NCBI GenBank assembly: GCA_011525785.1
Contig: WYBT01000049.1
Location: forward strand, 1-64,000
Source of the DNA: Planctomycetaceae bacterium
GTDB lineage: Bacteria; Planctomycetota; UBA1135; GCA-002686595
DNA length: 64,000 nt
Direction: 5' to 3'
Both the position numbers and the translations under genes were made by a program. Below are positions 28,230-41,918 of the stretch, piece by piece. The notes beneath the pieces are model-generated. The model was not told where the DNA came from. It was given only the letters and a program-made list of their open reading frames with translations, and made no database searches. The first letter of the stretch is position 1; each line of letters begins with the position of its first letter.

Positions 28230-31200
28230 TCAAACTTCGACCACGCGGCCTTGCTCGGCGAACACGAGCAAGGTGCGGATCGCGCTGCGCTCCAAGCCTG
28301 CCAGGCGCGCCAGGGCCGCGGCATAGGCCTGCATCTGCGGCGCGTAACGCTGGATCGGCCCCCCGTCGCCGCCGGCCCAGCCGCCGGTCTTGAAGTCGAC
28401 GATGGTCGCGCGCGGGCCGCTGGCGCCCGACTCGAGCAGCACGCGATCGAACACGCCGCTGTGGAGCACGCCGTCGATCACGCAGCGGTAAGCGCGTTCG
28501 CGCCACACTTCCACCGCGCCCGGCGGTCGCGTGAACAGCGCTCGGAGTTCCGGCTGCTCGAGCGCTGCGCGGAACGCGGTCAGATCGCGCTCGAGCGCGT
28601 CGCCGCCCAAGCCGCGGCTGGCCGCCAGCGCACGCAGCGCGGCGTCGTCGTGCTCGAACGAATCGAGCCACTCGAGCAGCTCGAACCAGGCGTGCCAGCG
28701 CAGTCCGCGTCGACGCGCGCCGGGCGCGGCGTCGGACAGCAGCTCCGAGCACGTGCGCGCGCCGCCCTCGGCCAGGCGCGAGGGACTCACGCGCTCGAGC
28801 TCGCGCGCACGCTGCGCAGGAGCAAAGCGCAACGGCCGCGCAGCGGCTCGCTCCACGCTCGCTTCGAGTTGCGCTTCGAGGCTGGCCTCGCGCAGCGCCC
28901 AGTCGGCGCCGGGCGCACCCTGTTCGACGACGAGTTCGCCGGGCGCGAGATCCGCGAAGCCCAGCTCGAAGGAGTGCCGGATGAGCGCCCCCGCGCTGTC
29001 GCGCGGCTCGGCGTTGCTCTTGCCCTCGCTCCACAGGATCAAGTCCAGTCGCCGCCGCGCGCGCGTGAGTGCGACGTAGAGCGCCGAGAGGCTGTCGCGC
29101 AGCGCGCGTCGCCGCGTCACGCGTTGGGCCTCGACCAGGCGCTCGTCGCCGCTGCGGGCCAGCTCGGCGCGCAGGCGGGCGCTGCCCGCATGCGAGAGCA
29201 GCTCGAACTGCGCCTGCGGATCGTCCTGCGCGCGGCGCGCGACGTACGCATCCGCGCGAGCGATCCAGCGCGCGTCGAGTTCGGGGAGCACCACGGCGTC
29301 GAACTCGAGCCCCTTTGAAGCGTGGACGGTCATCACCTTCACGCTGGAGCTGCCGGGATCCTCGACACGCTGCTTGCGCACGCGCTCCACGAACTCCCCC
29401 GGGCTCGCGCCGCGTCCGACGGCGAGCGCCAGTTCGACCAGGCGCCCGAATCGGCGCGCCTCCCACTCGCCCAGCGCGCGCGCGACGTCGTCGCGCCAGC
29501 GCGCCAGCCACTCGGCGAGCCCCAGATCGAGCCACGCACGGCGCGCGTTCGAGTGCGCCTGCGCGCAGGCCTCTTCACTGCTCTCGAGCGCGAGCCCCAG
29601 GCGCGCGCCGAGCACGCTGCTGGCCACGTGGAAGCGCGCGATCGTGTCGGAGGGATGCTCGAGCCAGTGCAGTGCGGCGAGCGCGGCCTGCACGCTGGCC
29701 GCATCGCTCAGCGGGTTGCCGCCCTCGTCGCTCGCGGCGATGCCCAGCTCGCGCAGCTTCGCCACCAGCTTGGGCGCCAGCGCGTTGCGGCGCAGCAGCA
29801 CGCCCACCGAGGCCCACGGCGCCTGGGCGCGGATCTCGCGCACGCACTCGACGGCGGCTTCGACGCACTGCGGCCAGGGATCGGCGCGCCCGCGCTTGGC
29901 TGCGCAGGTACGCACGCGCACGGCGCCCGCGAGGTTCGAGCGCTGCGCCACGTGCGGGTGGAACCAGGCCGCGAAATCGGCTGCGGTGCGGTCGTCGCCG
30001 TCTTCGGCCGACCAGCCCGAGAAGCTCGCCATGCGCCCGAACACGCGGTTGACCGCTTCGAGCACCACCGGCGACGAGCGCCAGCTGCGGTCGAGCGACT
30101 GCGGCTCGAGGTGCAGCTCGCCGGAGAGGCGCTCGAGCAACTGCGGCTCGGCCGCGCGCCAGCCGTAGATCGACTGCTTCACGTCGCCGACGCAGAACAC
30201 GCTGCGGCGGCCCGTGCCGTCGGCCGAGAGCTCGCTCGCGATCGAGCGCAGCACGCGCCACTGCGCGGGCGAAGTGTCCTGGAATTCGTCGAGCAGGAGG
30301 TGGTCGATCTCGCCGTCGAGCTTCAGCGCCAGATCCGCAGCGGAGCTCGCGCTCCCGGCGCCGAGCGTGCGCGTGAGCTCGTCGAACGCCAGGCGCCGCG
30401 TGGTGCGCCGCACTTCGCGCAGTCGGCGGTCGTAGCGCTCGAGCAACTGCGCCGAGGCCTGGTTCTGCGCGCGCAACTCGCCGGCGAGCTGCGCCGTCGC
30501 GCGCGCGACCAGCGCCGCGATCGCCTGGATCAGATCCTCGGACAGTTCGAGGCCGTAGTACTTGGGCTCCTCGCGCGCCGCGGCCGCCACCAGACCGTCC
30601 TCGAGCACCGCGTCGAAGTCGCGTGCGAGCGCGTGGGCATGCAACTTCGCGAGCGCCTTGAGCCAGTTGCCGTTGGGCTTGCCGCTCTTGTTGCGTGGCG
30701 GCGCGAACTCGAGCACGAACTGCGCCGCAGCGAGGAAGTGCTCGTCGTCGGGGCCGCGCGGCGCCTGCGGAACCTCCCACGCGCCGGGCGCAGCCTCCAC
30801 GTGCAGGCGAAAGCTCTCGTCGACCACGCGCGCGAGCAGCGCGTGCACACTGCGGCCGGAGCGGCCGCGCTCGAGTTCGGAGAGCAGCGCGAGCCACACG
30901 CCGCGCTCGGACTCGTTCAGGGCCGCGTTCAAGGCGCGGTCGCGCGCGCGCTCGAGTTCGACCTCGTCGCCCACGCGCCAGTCGGGCGGAAGACCCAGTT
31001 CCGCCGCCCCCGAGCGCGCCAGCTCGACGAAGAACGCGTCCAAAGTGCGCACGCGGAAGCGCTGGAGGTTGCGCGCCAGGCGCGCGAGCAGTTCGAGCGC
31101 CTGTTCGCGCGCGAACGTGAGCTTCAACTCGCCCGACAGGCTCGCTGCGCCCGCGTCGCTCGCCGCAGCGCGCGCCAGGCGCGCAAAGAGCCGCGCGAGG

Positions 31201-31349
31201 ATCTCGCCGGCCGCTTTGCGGGTGAAGGTGGAAGCCACGATGCGCTCGGGCGCGACTCCCGCGGCGAGCAACGCGAGGAAGTGCGAGGTGAGCCGAAAGG
31301 TCTTGCCGCTGCCGGCCGAGGCCAGGAGGAGCTGTGAGCGCGGACTCAC
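28230..31349 (-). CDS. addA: UvrD/AddA-type ATP-dependent helicase-nuclease
   Basis: 1039 residues from the GTG at 31349, which overlaps the stop of the AddB-like gene (GTGA) and starts just before Walker A (LLLASAGSGKT). SF1A helicase motifs follow in order: LLLDEFQD (motif II), VGDVKQSIYGWR (III), DRSWRSS (IV), VKVMTVHASKGLEFDAVVLP (V) and LYVALTRARRRL (VI). The C-terminus carries a PD-(D/E)XK nuclease core (GVFDRVLLES..., ATIVDFKTGG). Together with the neighbouring protein it should process double-strand DNA ends for RecA-dependent repair. The gene symbol is by architecture and pairing, not by alignment. Confidence 0.88.
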   Translation of the reverse strand: MSPRSQLLLASAGSGKTFRLTSHFLALLAAGVAPERIVASTFTRKAAGEILARLFARLARAAASDAGAASLSGELKLTFAREQALELLARLARNLQRFRVRTLDAFFVELARSGAAELGLPPDWRVGDEVELERARDRALNAALNESERGVWLALLSELERGRSGRSVHALLARVVDESFRLHVEAAPGAWEVPQAPRGPDDEHFLAAAQFVLEFAPPRNKSGKPNGNWLKALAKLHAHALARDFDAVLEDGLVAAAAREEPKYYGLELSEDLIQAIAALVARATAQLAGELRAQNQASAQLLERYDRRLREVRRTTRRLAFDELTRTLGAGSASSAADLALKLDGEIDHLLLDEFQDTSPAQWRVLRSIASELSADGTGRRSVFCVGDVKQSIYGWRAAEPQLLERLSGELHLEPQSLDRSWRSSPVVLEAVNRVFGRMASFSGWSAEDGDDRTAADFAAWFHPHVAQRSNLAGAVRVRTCAAKRGRADPWPQCVEAAVECVREIRAQAPWASVGVLLRRNALAPKLVAKLRELGIAASDEGGNPLSDAASVQAALAALHWLEHPSDTIARFHVASSVLGARLGLALESSEEACAQAHSNARRAWLDLGLAEWLARWRDDVARALGEWEARRFGRLVELALAVGRGASPGEFVERVRKQRVEDPGSSSVKVMTVHASKGLEFDAVVLPELDARWIARADAYVARRAQDDPQAQFELLSHAGSARLRAELARSGDERLVEAQRVTRRRALRDSLSALYVALTRARRRLDLILWSEGKSNAEPRDSAGALIRHSFELGFADLAPGELVVEQGAPGADWALREASLEAQLEASVERAAARPLRFAPAQRARELERVSPSRLAEGGARTCSELLSDAAPGARRRGLRWHAWFELLEWLDSFEHDDAALRALAASRGLGGDALERDLTAFRAALEQPELRALFTRPPGAVEVWRERAYRCVIDGVLHSGVFDRVLLESGASGPRATIVDFKTGGWAGGDGGPIQRYAPQMQAYAAALARLAGLERSAIRTLLVFAEQGRVVEV

Positions 31350-34081
31350 TCGGCCGCCTCCTCGTCGTCGCTGTCTTCGTCGGTCGCGAGCAGTCCGTAG
31401 CCGCACAGCGCGGCGAGCGACGCGTCGAAGGGCGGACGATCGCCCACTTGCGCGAATTCGCCAGCGCGGATGCGCCGCACGACCTCGCGCGCGGTGTCGA
31501 GCGCTTCGTCGAGCAGCTCGGGCGCGGGCGCGAACTCGGCGAGCAGATCGTCGTGCGCCTCGCGGCTCAGGCCCACGTAGCCCAGCTGCACCGGCTCGTC
31601 GCCGCACAGCGGACGCGTGAGTTCGCGGTACAGCGGCAGCTGCAAGTCGCGCCAGCCGTGGGTCGGGCTGTAGTGCGCCTTGAGCGGATCGAGCAGCTTG
31701 TCGCCGGTCTTGTAGTCGAGCACGCGCCATGCGCCGCTGCGCTCGTGGCGTTCGATGCGGTCGATGCGCCCGCGGATGGTCACGCCTTCGAGTTCGAAGC
31801 GCGGCGCTTCCCACTCGAGGTGTTCAATGCGCCACCCCTCTTCGCGCTGGCGCGCCTGCCAGCGGGCGAAGCGCGCGAGCCGCGCACGCAAGCGCTCGAT
31901 CTGCAGCGCCACGGTGGGCGACGGCGCTGCGCCGAAGCGCGCGCGAGCGAGCTGGTCCAAGCGCGCCTCCAGTCCGCGCTGGAGCCGCTGAGCGTCGCTG
32001 CACGAGCCCAGTTCCTCGTCGCGCAGCGCCTCGAGCACCGCGTGCGCCAGCGAGCCGAAGGCGCGCGCGTCGAGCTCGAGCACGCGCGGCGCGGCGCTCT
32101 CCAGTCCGAGCACGCGCAGCACGTAGAACGCGTACGGCGACTCGAGGTAGGTGCGGAAGTCGGTGACGCGCAGCGAAGTCGGCGCCGGGCGCGGCGCGAG
32201 CGGAGGCGTGTAGCTCGCCGGGGCCGCGCTGGCGGCGGGCGCGGCGGCGTGGGACTCTCCGAAGGCGCGCTCCACGCGCTCGACGAGCTGCGCGGGAGCG
32301 CAGCGGAACAGGAGTCGGCTGGGGCGCAGGGGATCGCGCTGCGAATTGCGCCGGCCGCTGATCAAGGTCACGTGGCGGCGCGAGGCGAGGATCGCGCTCG
32401 TGGCCCACTCGTCGCGCGCGACGCGGCGCGCCTCGTGGCCCAGCCCGAGCTGCTCGCGCGCGCTCTCCGAGAGCAGGCCGGCCGCTCCCGACGAGGCGGG
32501 CAGCGCGCCTTCCTGAACGCCCGTGACGACCAGGTTCGGCGCGTCGTCGAGCACCAGCTCGAGCCAGCCGAACAGCTCGACCAGCGGACGGCCGTCGCCC
32601 GGCGGCGGCGGGACCTCGAGCGACTCCATGCGCGCGGCGAGGAGCTCGCGCACGAGCGCCGCGTCGAGCTCGAGCCCCCCGCCCGGCGCATCCGCCTCGC
32701 GCAGTTCCTCGATCAGGCCCGCCAGCAGCTCCAGCGCTCGCGCGTGGCGCCAGGCCTGCGGCTCGCGCGCATCCAGCGGGTCGGCGCCCCAGGCCGCAGC
32801 GCTCCAAGCCGAAAGCGCCGCGGCCCAGCGTTCGCTGCGCGCGCGCGACGCGCCGTTCAGCGACGCGAACAGCTCGAGAGCCCGCGCTCGCGCGCGCTCT
32901 AGCCGCTCCACACCGGGCTGCAGGCGCCGCTCGACGAGCGTCGGCCACACGCCGTCGATCGCCGTCGGGACGTGCTCGGCCACGAAGCGGTCGAGCGCGG
33001 CGCTGAGCGCGCCTCCGGGCAGGTCGCACAGGCGCTCGAAGTCCGGCTGCGCCACCAGGCGCGCGAACTCCTCGGGAGCGGGACGGGCGAGCCAATCCAG
33101 CGCCGCCAGCAGGAGCTGGGCCGCGCGACTGTGCGCGAGCGGCCGCCCGCCGGCCCAGCGCGGCTCGCAACCGGCCTCGAGCAGGCGGCGCTCGAGGAAC
33201 GGCAGCACGTCTTCGTCGGGCACGCCGATAGCGACCGCCTCGGGCGCGGGAGGCGGCTCGATGCTCGCGAGCACTTCGAGCGCGGCTTGCGCTTGCTCGT
33301 CGGGCCCGTCGACCACGCGCCAGCGCGCGCTGTCGAACTCCAGGCCGCGTTCGGCCCACGCTTCGCTGCGCAGCGCGCCCAGCGCGTCGAAGCCCGCAGC
33401 CTCGTGCTCGGGAGCGAACACGAACGCGCACACGCCGCGCAAGCGCTCGACCAGTCGGCGCAGCGCGCGCGGCGGATCGGCGAGAGCGAAGAGCTGCACG
33501 TGCAGGTCCGTGCGGAGTTCCGCCGCGAGCGCATCGCGTGCGAGCGCCGCGGGGTCGCAAACGCCGCGCGTCTCGAGCGCGGCGAGGTAGCGACGCTCGA
33601 GGGCCGCGAACGCGCGCCAGCGCTCCTGCGCCGGCAAGCCGCCGACCTGCGCCGCTGCGGCGCCGTCTAGCCCCTCGCGGGCGAGTTCGTCGAAGGCCCG
33701 CGCGCACACTCGCGCGAGGCCTGTGACGTCGGCCGCGCCGACGCCGCGCCACAGCGCGTCGAGCTCCTCGCGCGAACTCGCCTCGAGCGCCTCGCGCCAG
33801 GCCAGCGCGCGCTGCCACTCGCTGGCGCGGCTCACGCGCTCGACGCGCAGCACGGCGGCCAGCTCGCCCTCGCTGATCACGCGCGGCGGCGCCCAGTCAG
33901 CGGGCGCGAGTTGCGCCAGCCGCTCTTCCAAGCGACGCGCGGCGCGGCGCGCAGGCAGCACGAGCACGCAGCGCCCGGGCTCCAGCGCGCGTTCGCGGAC
34001 GTGCTCGATCCAGCGCGGCGCCGCCAGCTCGAGGAAGGGCCGGTCCCAGCCCAGGAAAATGCGCTCGACGCTCGCTCCCAT
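31346..34081 (-). CDS. addB: AddB-like PD-(D/E)XK nuclease subunit
   Basis: 911 residues. The last 280 hold a RecB-family nuclease domain (FRTYLESPYAFYVLRVLGLE, GRIDRIERHERSGAWRVLDYKTG, LQLPLYRELT). The first 600 look like an inactivated helicase scaffold, as in AddB. The Walker A motif usual at the N-terminus of Bacillus AddB is missing, and the Cys that precedes PYxFY in iron-sulfur AddB proteins is Ser here, with no Cys triplet at the end, so the 4Fe-4S staple seems absent. The gene overlaps addA by 4 bases, which supports a two-subunit complex. The annotation as AddB-like is by position and domain. Confidence 0.8.
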   Translation of the reverse strand: MGASVERIFLGWDRPFLELAAPRWIEHVRERALEPGRCVLVLPARRAARRLEERLAQLAPADWAPPRVISEGELAAVLRVERVSRASEWQRALAWREALEASSREELDALWRGVGAADVTGLARVCARAFDELAREGLDGAAAAQVGGLPAQERWRAFAALERRYLAALETRGVCDPAALARDALAAELRTDLHVQLFALADPPRALRRLVERLRGVCAFVFAPEHEAAGFDALGALRSEAWAERGLEFDSARWRVVDGPDEQAQAALEVLASIEPPPAPEAVAIGVPDEDVLPFLERRLLEAGCEPRWAGGRPLAHSRAAQLLLAALDWLARPAPEEFARLVAQPDFERLCDLPGGALSAALDRFVAEHVPTAIDGVWPTLVERRLQPGVERLERARARALELFASLNGASRARSERWAAALSAWSAAAWGADPLDAREPQAWRHARALELLAGLIEELREADAPGGGLELDAALVRELLAARMESLEVPPPPGDGRPLVELFGWLELVLDDAPNLVVTGVQEGALPASSGAAGLLSESAREQLGLGHEARRVARDEWATSAILASRRHVTLISGRRNSQRDPLRPSRLLFRCAPAQLVERVERAFGESHAAAPAASAAPASYTPPLAPRPAPTSLRVTDFRTYLESPYAFYVLRVLGLESAAPRVLELDARAFGSLAHAVLEALRDEELGSCSDAQRLQRGLEARLDQLARARFGAAPSPTVALQIERLRARLARFARWQARQREEGWRIEHLEWEAPRFELEGVTIRGRIDRIERHERSGAWRVLDYKTGDKLLDPLKAHYSPTHGWRDLQLPLYRELTRPLCGDEPVQLGYVGLSREAHDDLLAEFAPAPELLDEALDTAREVVRRIRAGEFAQVGDRPPFDASLAALCGYGLLATDEDSDDEEAAE

Positions 34082-34117
34082 CGAAGCGGCGAAACTACGC
34101 CGAGCGGCGCGCGCGAT

Positions 34118-35026
34118 CTACAGCGGTCCGTACACGACCGCGGCCGTCACCACGGCCCACAGGACGGCGTTCGCCACGAAGATCGCGTCGCCGCCCAGCA
34201 GCATGCGCGTGGGACTTCCGCCGCCGCGCTGCTGGCTCACCAGCAGCATGTAGCGCGCCAGTCCGAACACCACGAAGGGCGTGGTGTAGATCAGTCCGTG
34301 CTCGGGGCCGAACTTGCGCGCCGTCTCCGGCGAGACCGTGTACATCGTGTAGCAGACGATCGTGCAGGCCGACAGCACCGTGACCATCTGGTCGAGGAAC
34401 AGCGGCGTGTACTGCATCAGGTTCGCGCGGTGCGAGCCTCGGTCGTCGCCCAAGAGATCGATCTCGGCCTTGCGCTTGCACAGCGCCAGGAACAGCGACA
34501 GGAACAGCGTGCACAGCATCAGCCAGTGCGAGACCTCGGCGTCGGCGGCCAGGGCGCCGGCCTGCACGCGCAGCAAGAAGCCCGTGGCGATGCAGAACGC
34601 GTCGACCAGCACGATGTGCTTGAGCTTCACGCTGTAGGCGAAGTTCAGCGCGATGTAGCCGGCGACGATGCCGATGACGCTGCGCTCTCCGCCAGCGAGC
34701 CAGCCCAGCGCCAGCGCGCCCACCACGCACACCGCGGAGGTCGCCCAGGCCGACGGGATCGAGAGCTCGCCCGCCGCGATCGGGCGCTTGCGCTTGGTGG
34801 GGTGCGCGCGGTCGCTCTCGACGTCGAGGATGTCGTTGACGAGGTAGATCGCGCTCGCGCCCAGACAGAAGGCAGCGAAGGCCGCCAGCGAGCGCAGCAC
34901 GTCGCCGAAGTCGCTGGGGTGCTCGACGCTCGTGTCCGCGCGCGCGAAGGCCACCGCGGCCAGCACGAAGATGTTCTTCACCCACTGCTGGGGCCGCAGG
35001 GCCCGGATCAGGGCGGGGAGCTTCAT
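34118..35026 (-). CDS. UbiA-family polyprenyl-phosphate phosphoribosyltransferase (DPPR synthase-like)
   Basis: 302 residues with eight or nine membrane helices. The prenyltransferase motif is YLVNDILDVESDRAHPTKRKR (about 61-81), and a second Asp-rich stretch follows LCKRKAEIDLL. The opening LRPQQWVKNIFVLA and the PTKRKRPIAAG run are typical of decaprenyl-phosphate 5-phosphoribosyltransferases, which join PRPP to a lipid phosphate to make a pentose donor. In mycobacteria this feeds arabinan synthesis. What sugar polymer it would serve here is unknown, and no epimerase genes (DprE1/E2-like) are in the window. Confidence 0.85.
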   Translation of the reverse strand: MKLPALIRALRPQQWVKNIFVLAAVAFARADTSVEHPSDFGDVLRSLAAFAAFCLGASAIYLVNDILDVESDRAHPTKRKRPIAAGELSIPSAWATSAVCVVGALALGWLAGGERSVIGIVAGYIALNFAYSVKLKHIVLVDAFCIATGFLLRVQAGALAADAEVSHWLMLCTLFLSLFLALCKRKAEIDLLGDDRGSHRANLMQYTPLFLDQMVTVLSACTIVCYTMYTVSPETARKFGPEHGLIYTTPFVVFGLARYMLLVSQQRGGGSPTRMLLGGDAIFVANAVLWAVVTAAVVYGPL

Positions 35027-35201
35027 CGGCGCGCGCGGGTCGGTAGGCGGGGGGCGGACGGGAAGGGCGCGCGGGGCGCGGGCGGGACTCTATCGGCGCC
35101 CGTCGAGCGCTTCCAACAGCCGGCGCGCCGGCCCGGAAAACACTGCGGGTCGGACTGGAGGGCCCGACCCGCTGGTCACGACGTGCTGTGGAGCGCGCGC
35201 G

Positions 35202-35855
35202 TCAGTCGAGGCTCAGCTTGCGCAGCTCCTCGACCGGCGACTCGGGCCCCACCACGAGGATCTCATCGGGGCCGAGCACTCCGGCCTTGCGCAGGTCGTC
35301 GAGCTCGAAGGTCTCCGTCGAGCCGTCCCCCATCAGCGCCACGGTGGTGTGGCGGTGGTTCATCTCGGGGTCGTTGTCGTCGGCTACGAGCACGTCCTTG
35401 CCGCTGGTGGGGAACTTGCGCAGCGGGAAGTCCTTGCAGTTGCGCCCGGCGTAGGAACTGAAGCTGCCGTCGATGACCGACAGGTCGCCGTACCACTCGG
35501 TCTCGGCGCGACCCTGCAGGCCGATCACCGCGTTGGGGTCGACCCCCGGGCAGGTGAGCTTCTTGGCCGCCGACTTGGTGTTCTCGAGCGTTCCCGAGCT
35601 GATCAGCTCGGCGAAGAACTTGACCCCGCTCTCGGCCGGCGCGCGGGTCTTGCTGGTCTTGAAGAGCACGAAGCCCTTGTAGATCTCGCTCATGTTCTGC
35701 TTGCAGGCCGTCACCTCGGCGGCGTCGACCGCCTCGGGGATGCGCGGCAGCAGGAAGGCCGCCAGGATCCCGATGATCATGATCACGGCCAGCAGCTCGA
35801 TCAGGGTGAACGCGGCGCGGGCGGCGCGGCGGACGGGAGCGACGAGGGTGCGCAT
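35202..35855 (-). CDS. Type II secretion/type IV pilin-like prepilin
   Basis: 217 residues from the ATG at 35855. The leader MRTLVAPVRRAARAA is followed by FTLIELLAVIMIIGILAAFLLP, the hydrophobic helix of type II pseudopilins with Glu at mature position 5. The residue before the cleavage site is Ala, not the usual Gly. The rest is a soluble domain containing NMSEIYKGFVLFK and DDNDPEMNHRHTTVALMGDGS, close to the H-X9-DG type seen in planctomycete pseudopilins. Product likely sits in the inner membrane and is cleaved by a PilD-type peptidase. It is a stand-alone gene here. Confidence 0.87.
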   Translation of the reverse strand: MRTLVAPVRRAARAAFTLIELLAVIMIIGILAAFLLPRIPEAVDAAEVTACKQNMSEIYKGFVLFKTSKTRAPAESGVKFFAELISSGTLENTKSAAKKLTCPGVDPNAVIGLQGRAETEWYGDLSVIDGSFSSYAGRNCKDFPLRKFPTSGKDVLVADDNDPEMNHRHTTVALMGDGSTETFELDDLRKAGVLGPDEILVVGPESPVEELRKLSLD

Positions 35856-35970
35856 AGTTGGTTGGGGCCAGGGGCCCGCGCGGTTGTACCGCACCCGCGC
35901 AGCCCGGTCACCCACCCTGCGCGCCAAAGCGAGCGAGTTCGCACGCGCGCGGCGCCTGCGCGCCGGAAAC

Positions 35971-36016
35971 GACTGCGGCCGCGGCCCCCTCGAATCGAGG
36001 GCCGCGGCCGCGAGTC
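35971..36016 (-). terminator. Strong hairpin downstream of metK
   Basis: A long GC-rich stem (about 17 bp with small bulges) around a 3-base AAT loop lies 26 bases after the metK stop. On the minus strand it is followed by GTTTCC, so it is a plausible intrinsic terminator. Confidence 0.6.
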
Positions 36017-36041
36017 GTAGTCGAGACGCGTTCGCGCCGAT

Positions 36042-37217
<1,176 letters not shown>

Positions 37218-37354
37218 CGGGTGCGTGGAGAAGGTGTCTTGTCGGGGAACGCGCCGCCCGCACGGACCGGGGGACGCATCATGGAACTCGGATAGGTCGA
37301 TGTGTGGAGCGGCCGAACGGTCGCTCGCTGCACAGGCAAATCGAGCGAACGAGT

Positions 37355-38724
37355 CTAGCGGCCCACGCCGCGAGGCGGGAGACATCGGTCGGCGAGGGCG
37401 CGCAAGGTGAGCGCAGTGGCGCCTTTCTGCCGCTGCACCGCCGCAGCGCCGGCCCGCGCCATGCGCTCGCGCCGCTCGGCGTCGGTCGAGAGGCTGGCCA
37501 GCGCCTGGGCCAGTTCCTCGCGCCCCGACACCCGCAGGGCAGCCCCCTCGGACTCGAGCAGGGCCGCTTCCTGGCGGAAGTTGTCGACGTGCGGGCCGTA
37601 CAGCACCGCCCGGCTGTGCGCCGCGGGCTCGAGCATGTTCTGACCGCCGTGCGGGATCAGGCTGCCCCCCACGAAGACCACGTCGGCCAGCGCGTAGATC
37701 GCCTCGAGTTCGCCGATCGTGTCGACCACGGCCGGCCGCCCCGGATCAGCCGGGGTGCGCGTGCGCCGCAGCTCGGTCAGCAGTTGCGGCGGAGCGCCCA
37801 GCGCGGAGAGCGCGCGCTGCACCTCGCCGGCGCGCGGCGGATGGCGCGGCACCACGACCAGGCGCGCCGCGGGCGCGGACTGACGACAGGCGAGCACGAA
37901 CCAGCTCTCCTCGGGCTCGTGCGTGCTCCCCGCGACCAGCGTGGGCCGCGCGTCGTCGATCGAGAGCAACTCGCGCAGTTCGGCCACCTTGGCGCGGTGC
38001 GCTGGCGTCGGCTCGCGCAGCAGCCCGTCGGCCTTCATGTTGCCCGTGACCAGCACGCGTTCGGGCGCTCCGCCCAGCCGGCGGAAGCGCTCGGCGTACT
38101 CCTCGAGCTGCACGCAGAACAGCGAGATGCGGTTGAACTGCGGGAGCGTCTGGCGGAACCAGTGGTAGCGGTCGAAGCTCTGGGCCGTGATGCGGCCGTT
38201 GACCACGGCCACCGGCGCGCCGAGGCGGTTGCACTCGCGCAGGAAGTTGGGCCAGATCTCGAGCTCGATCAGCACCACAGTGCTGGGCGCGATGGCGCGC
38301 AGGAAGCGCCGCACGCACCACGACAAATCGATCGGAAAGCGCACGATCGTGCGCGTCGGAAAGGTCTGCCGCGCGACTTCCAGCCCGGTCGCGGTGGTGG
38401 TGCAGATCACGATGTCGAGCTCGGGGTCGTGCTCCTCGAGCGCGCGCACCAGCGGTGCGGCGCCCTTGACCTCGCCCACCGAAACGCCGTGGATCAGCAC
38501 GCGCCGACGCGGCGCCAGCCGGGGCGTGTCGAGCGCCAGACGCTCGCGCGAGAGCCGCCGGAAGCGCGCGTCGAAGGCGGCGCGCAGACCGAACCAGGGC
38601 GCGAGCAGAACCAGCGCGGCCAACCAGACCAGGTCGTAGGCGCCGTGGAGCAGCCCGCGCAGCAAGCCCGGATTGGGATCGCGCACGATCGGCTGGGCGC
38701 TGCGCTCCACGGGCGCGGCCTCGC

Positions 38725-38728
<4 letters not shown>
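37355..38728 (-). CDS. kdtA: 3-deoxy-D-manno-octulosonic acid (Kdo) transferase
   Basis: 457 residues from the GTG at 38728, which overlaps the secA stop (GTGA). A membrane anchor lies at about 20-45 ([21 protein letters not shown]). Family motifs follow: [59 protein letters not shown] and the late [18 protein letters not shown]. The enzyme transfers Kdo to lipid A precursors at the inner membrane, so the cell is expected to make LPS. Pairing with secA may only reflect shared envelope growth. Confidence 0.93.
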
Positions 38729-41778
<3,050 letters not shown>

Positions 41779-41918
41779 GAGCGTGATTGGAGTCCTTGGG
41801 CCCCGCGCCGGGACCGCCGGCCCCGAGGGGCGACCATTGAAAGCTCTGGGCCCCGGCGAGGGAAGGGCGGGCCCAACGGGCGCGTCCGGCGGGGCGCGCG
41901 CGGGGCGGAGCGCTTGGT

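Noticed and set aside
37218-37354. Possible SAM riboswitch in the metK leader
   Set aside because: I looked for the conserved cores of the common SAM riboswitch classes and saw none; the leader is short and GC-rich without the expected stems.
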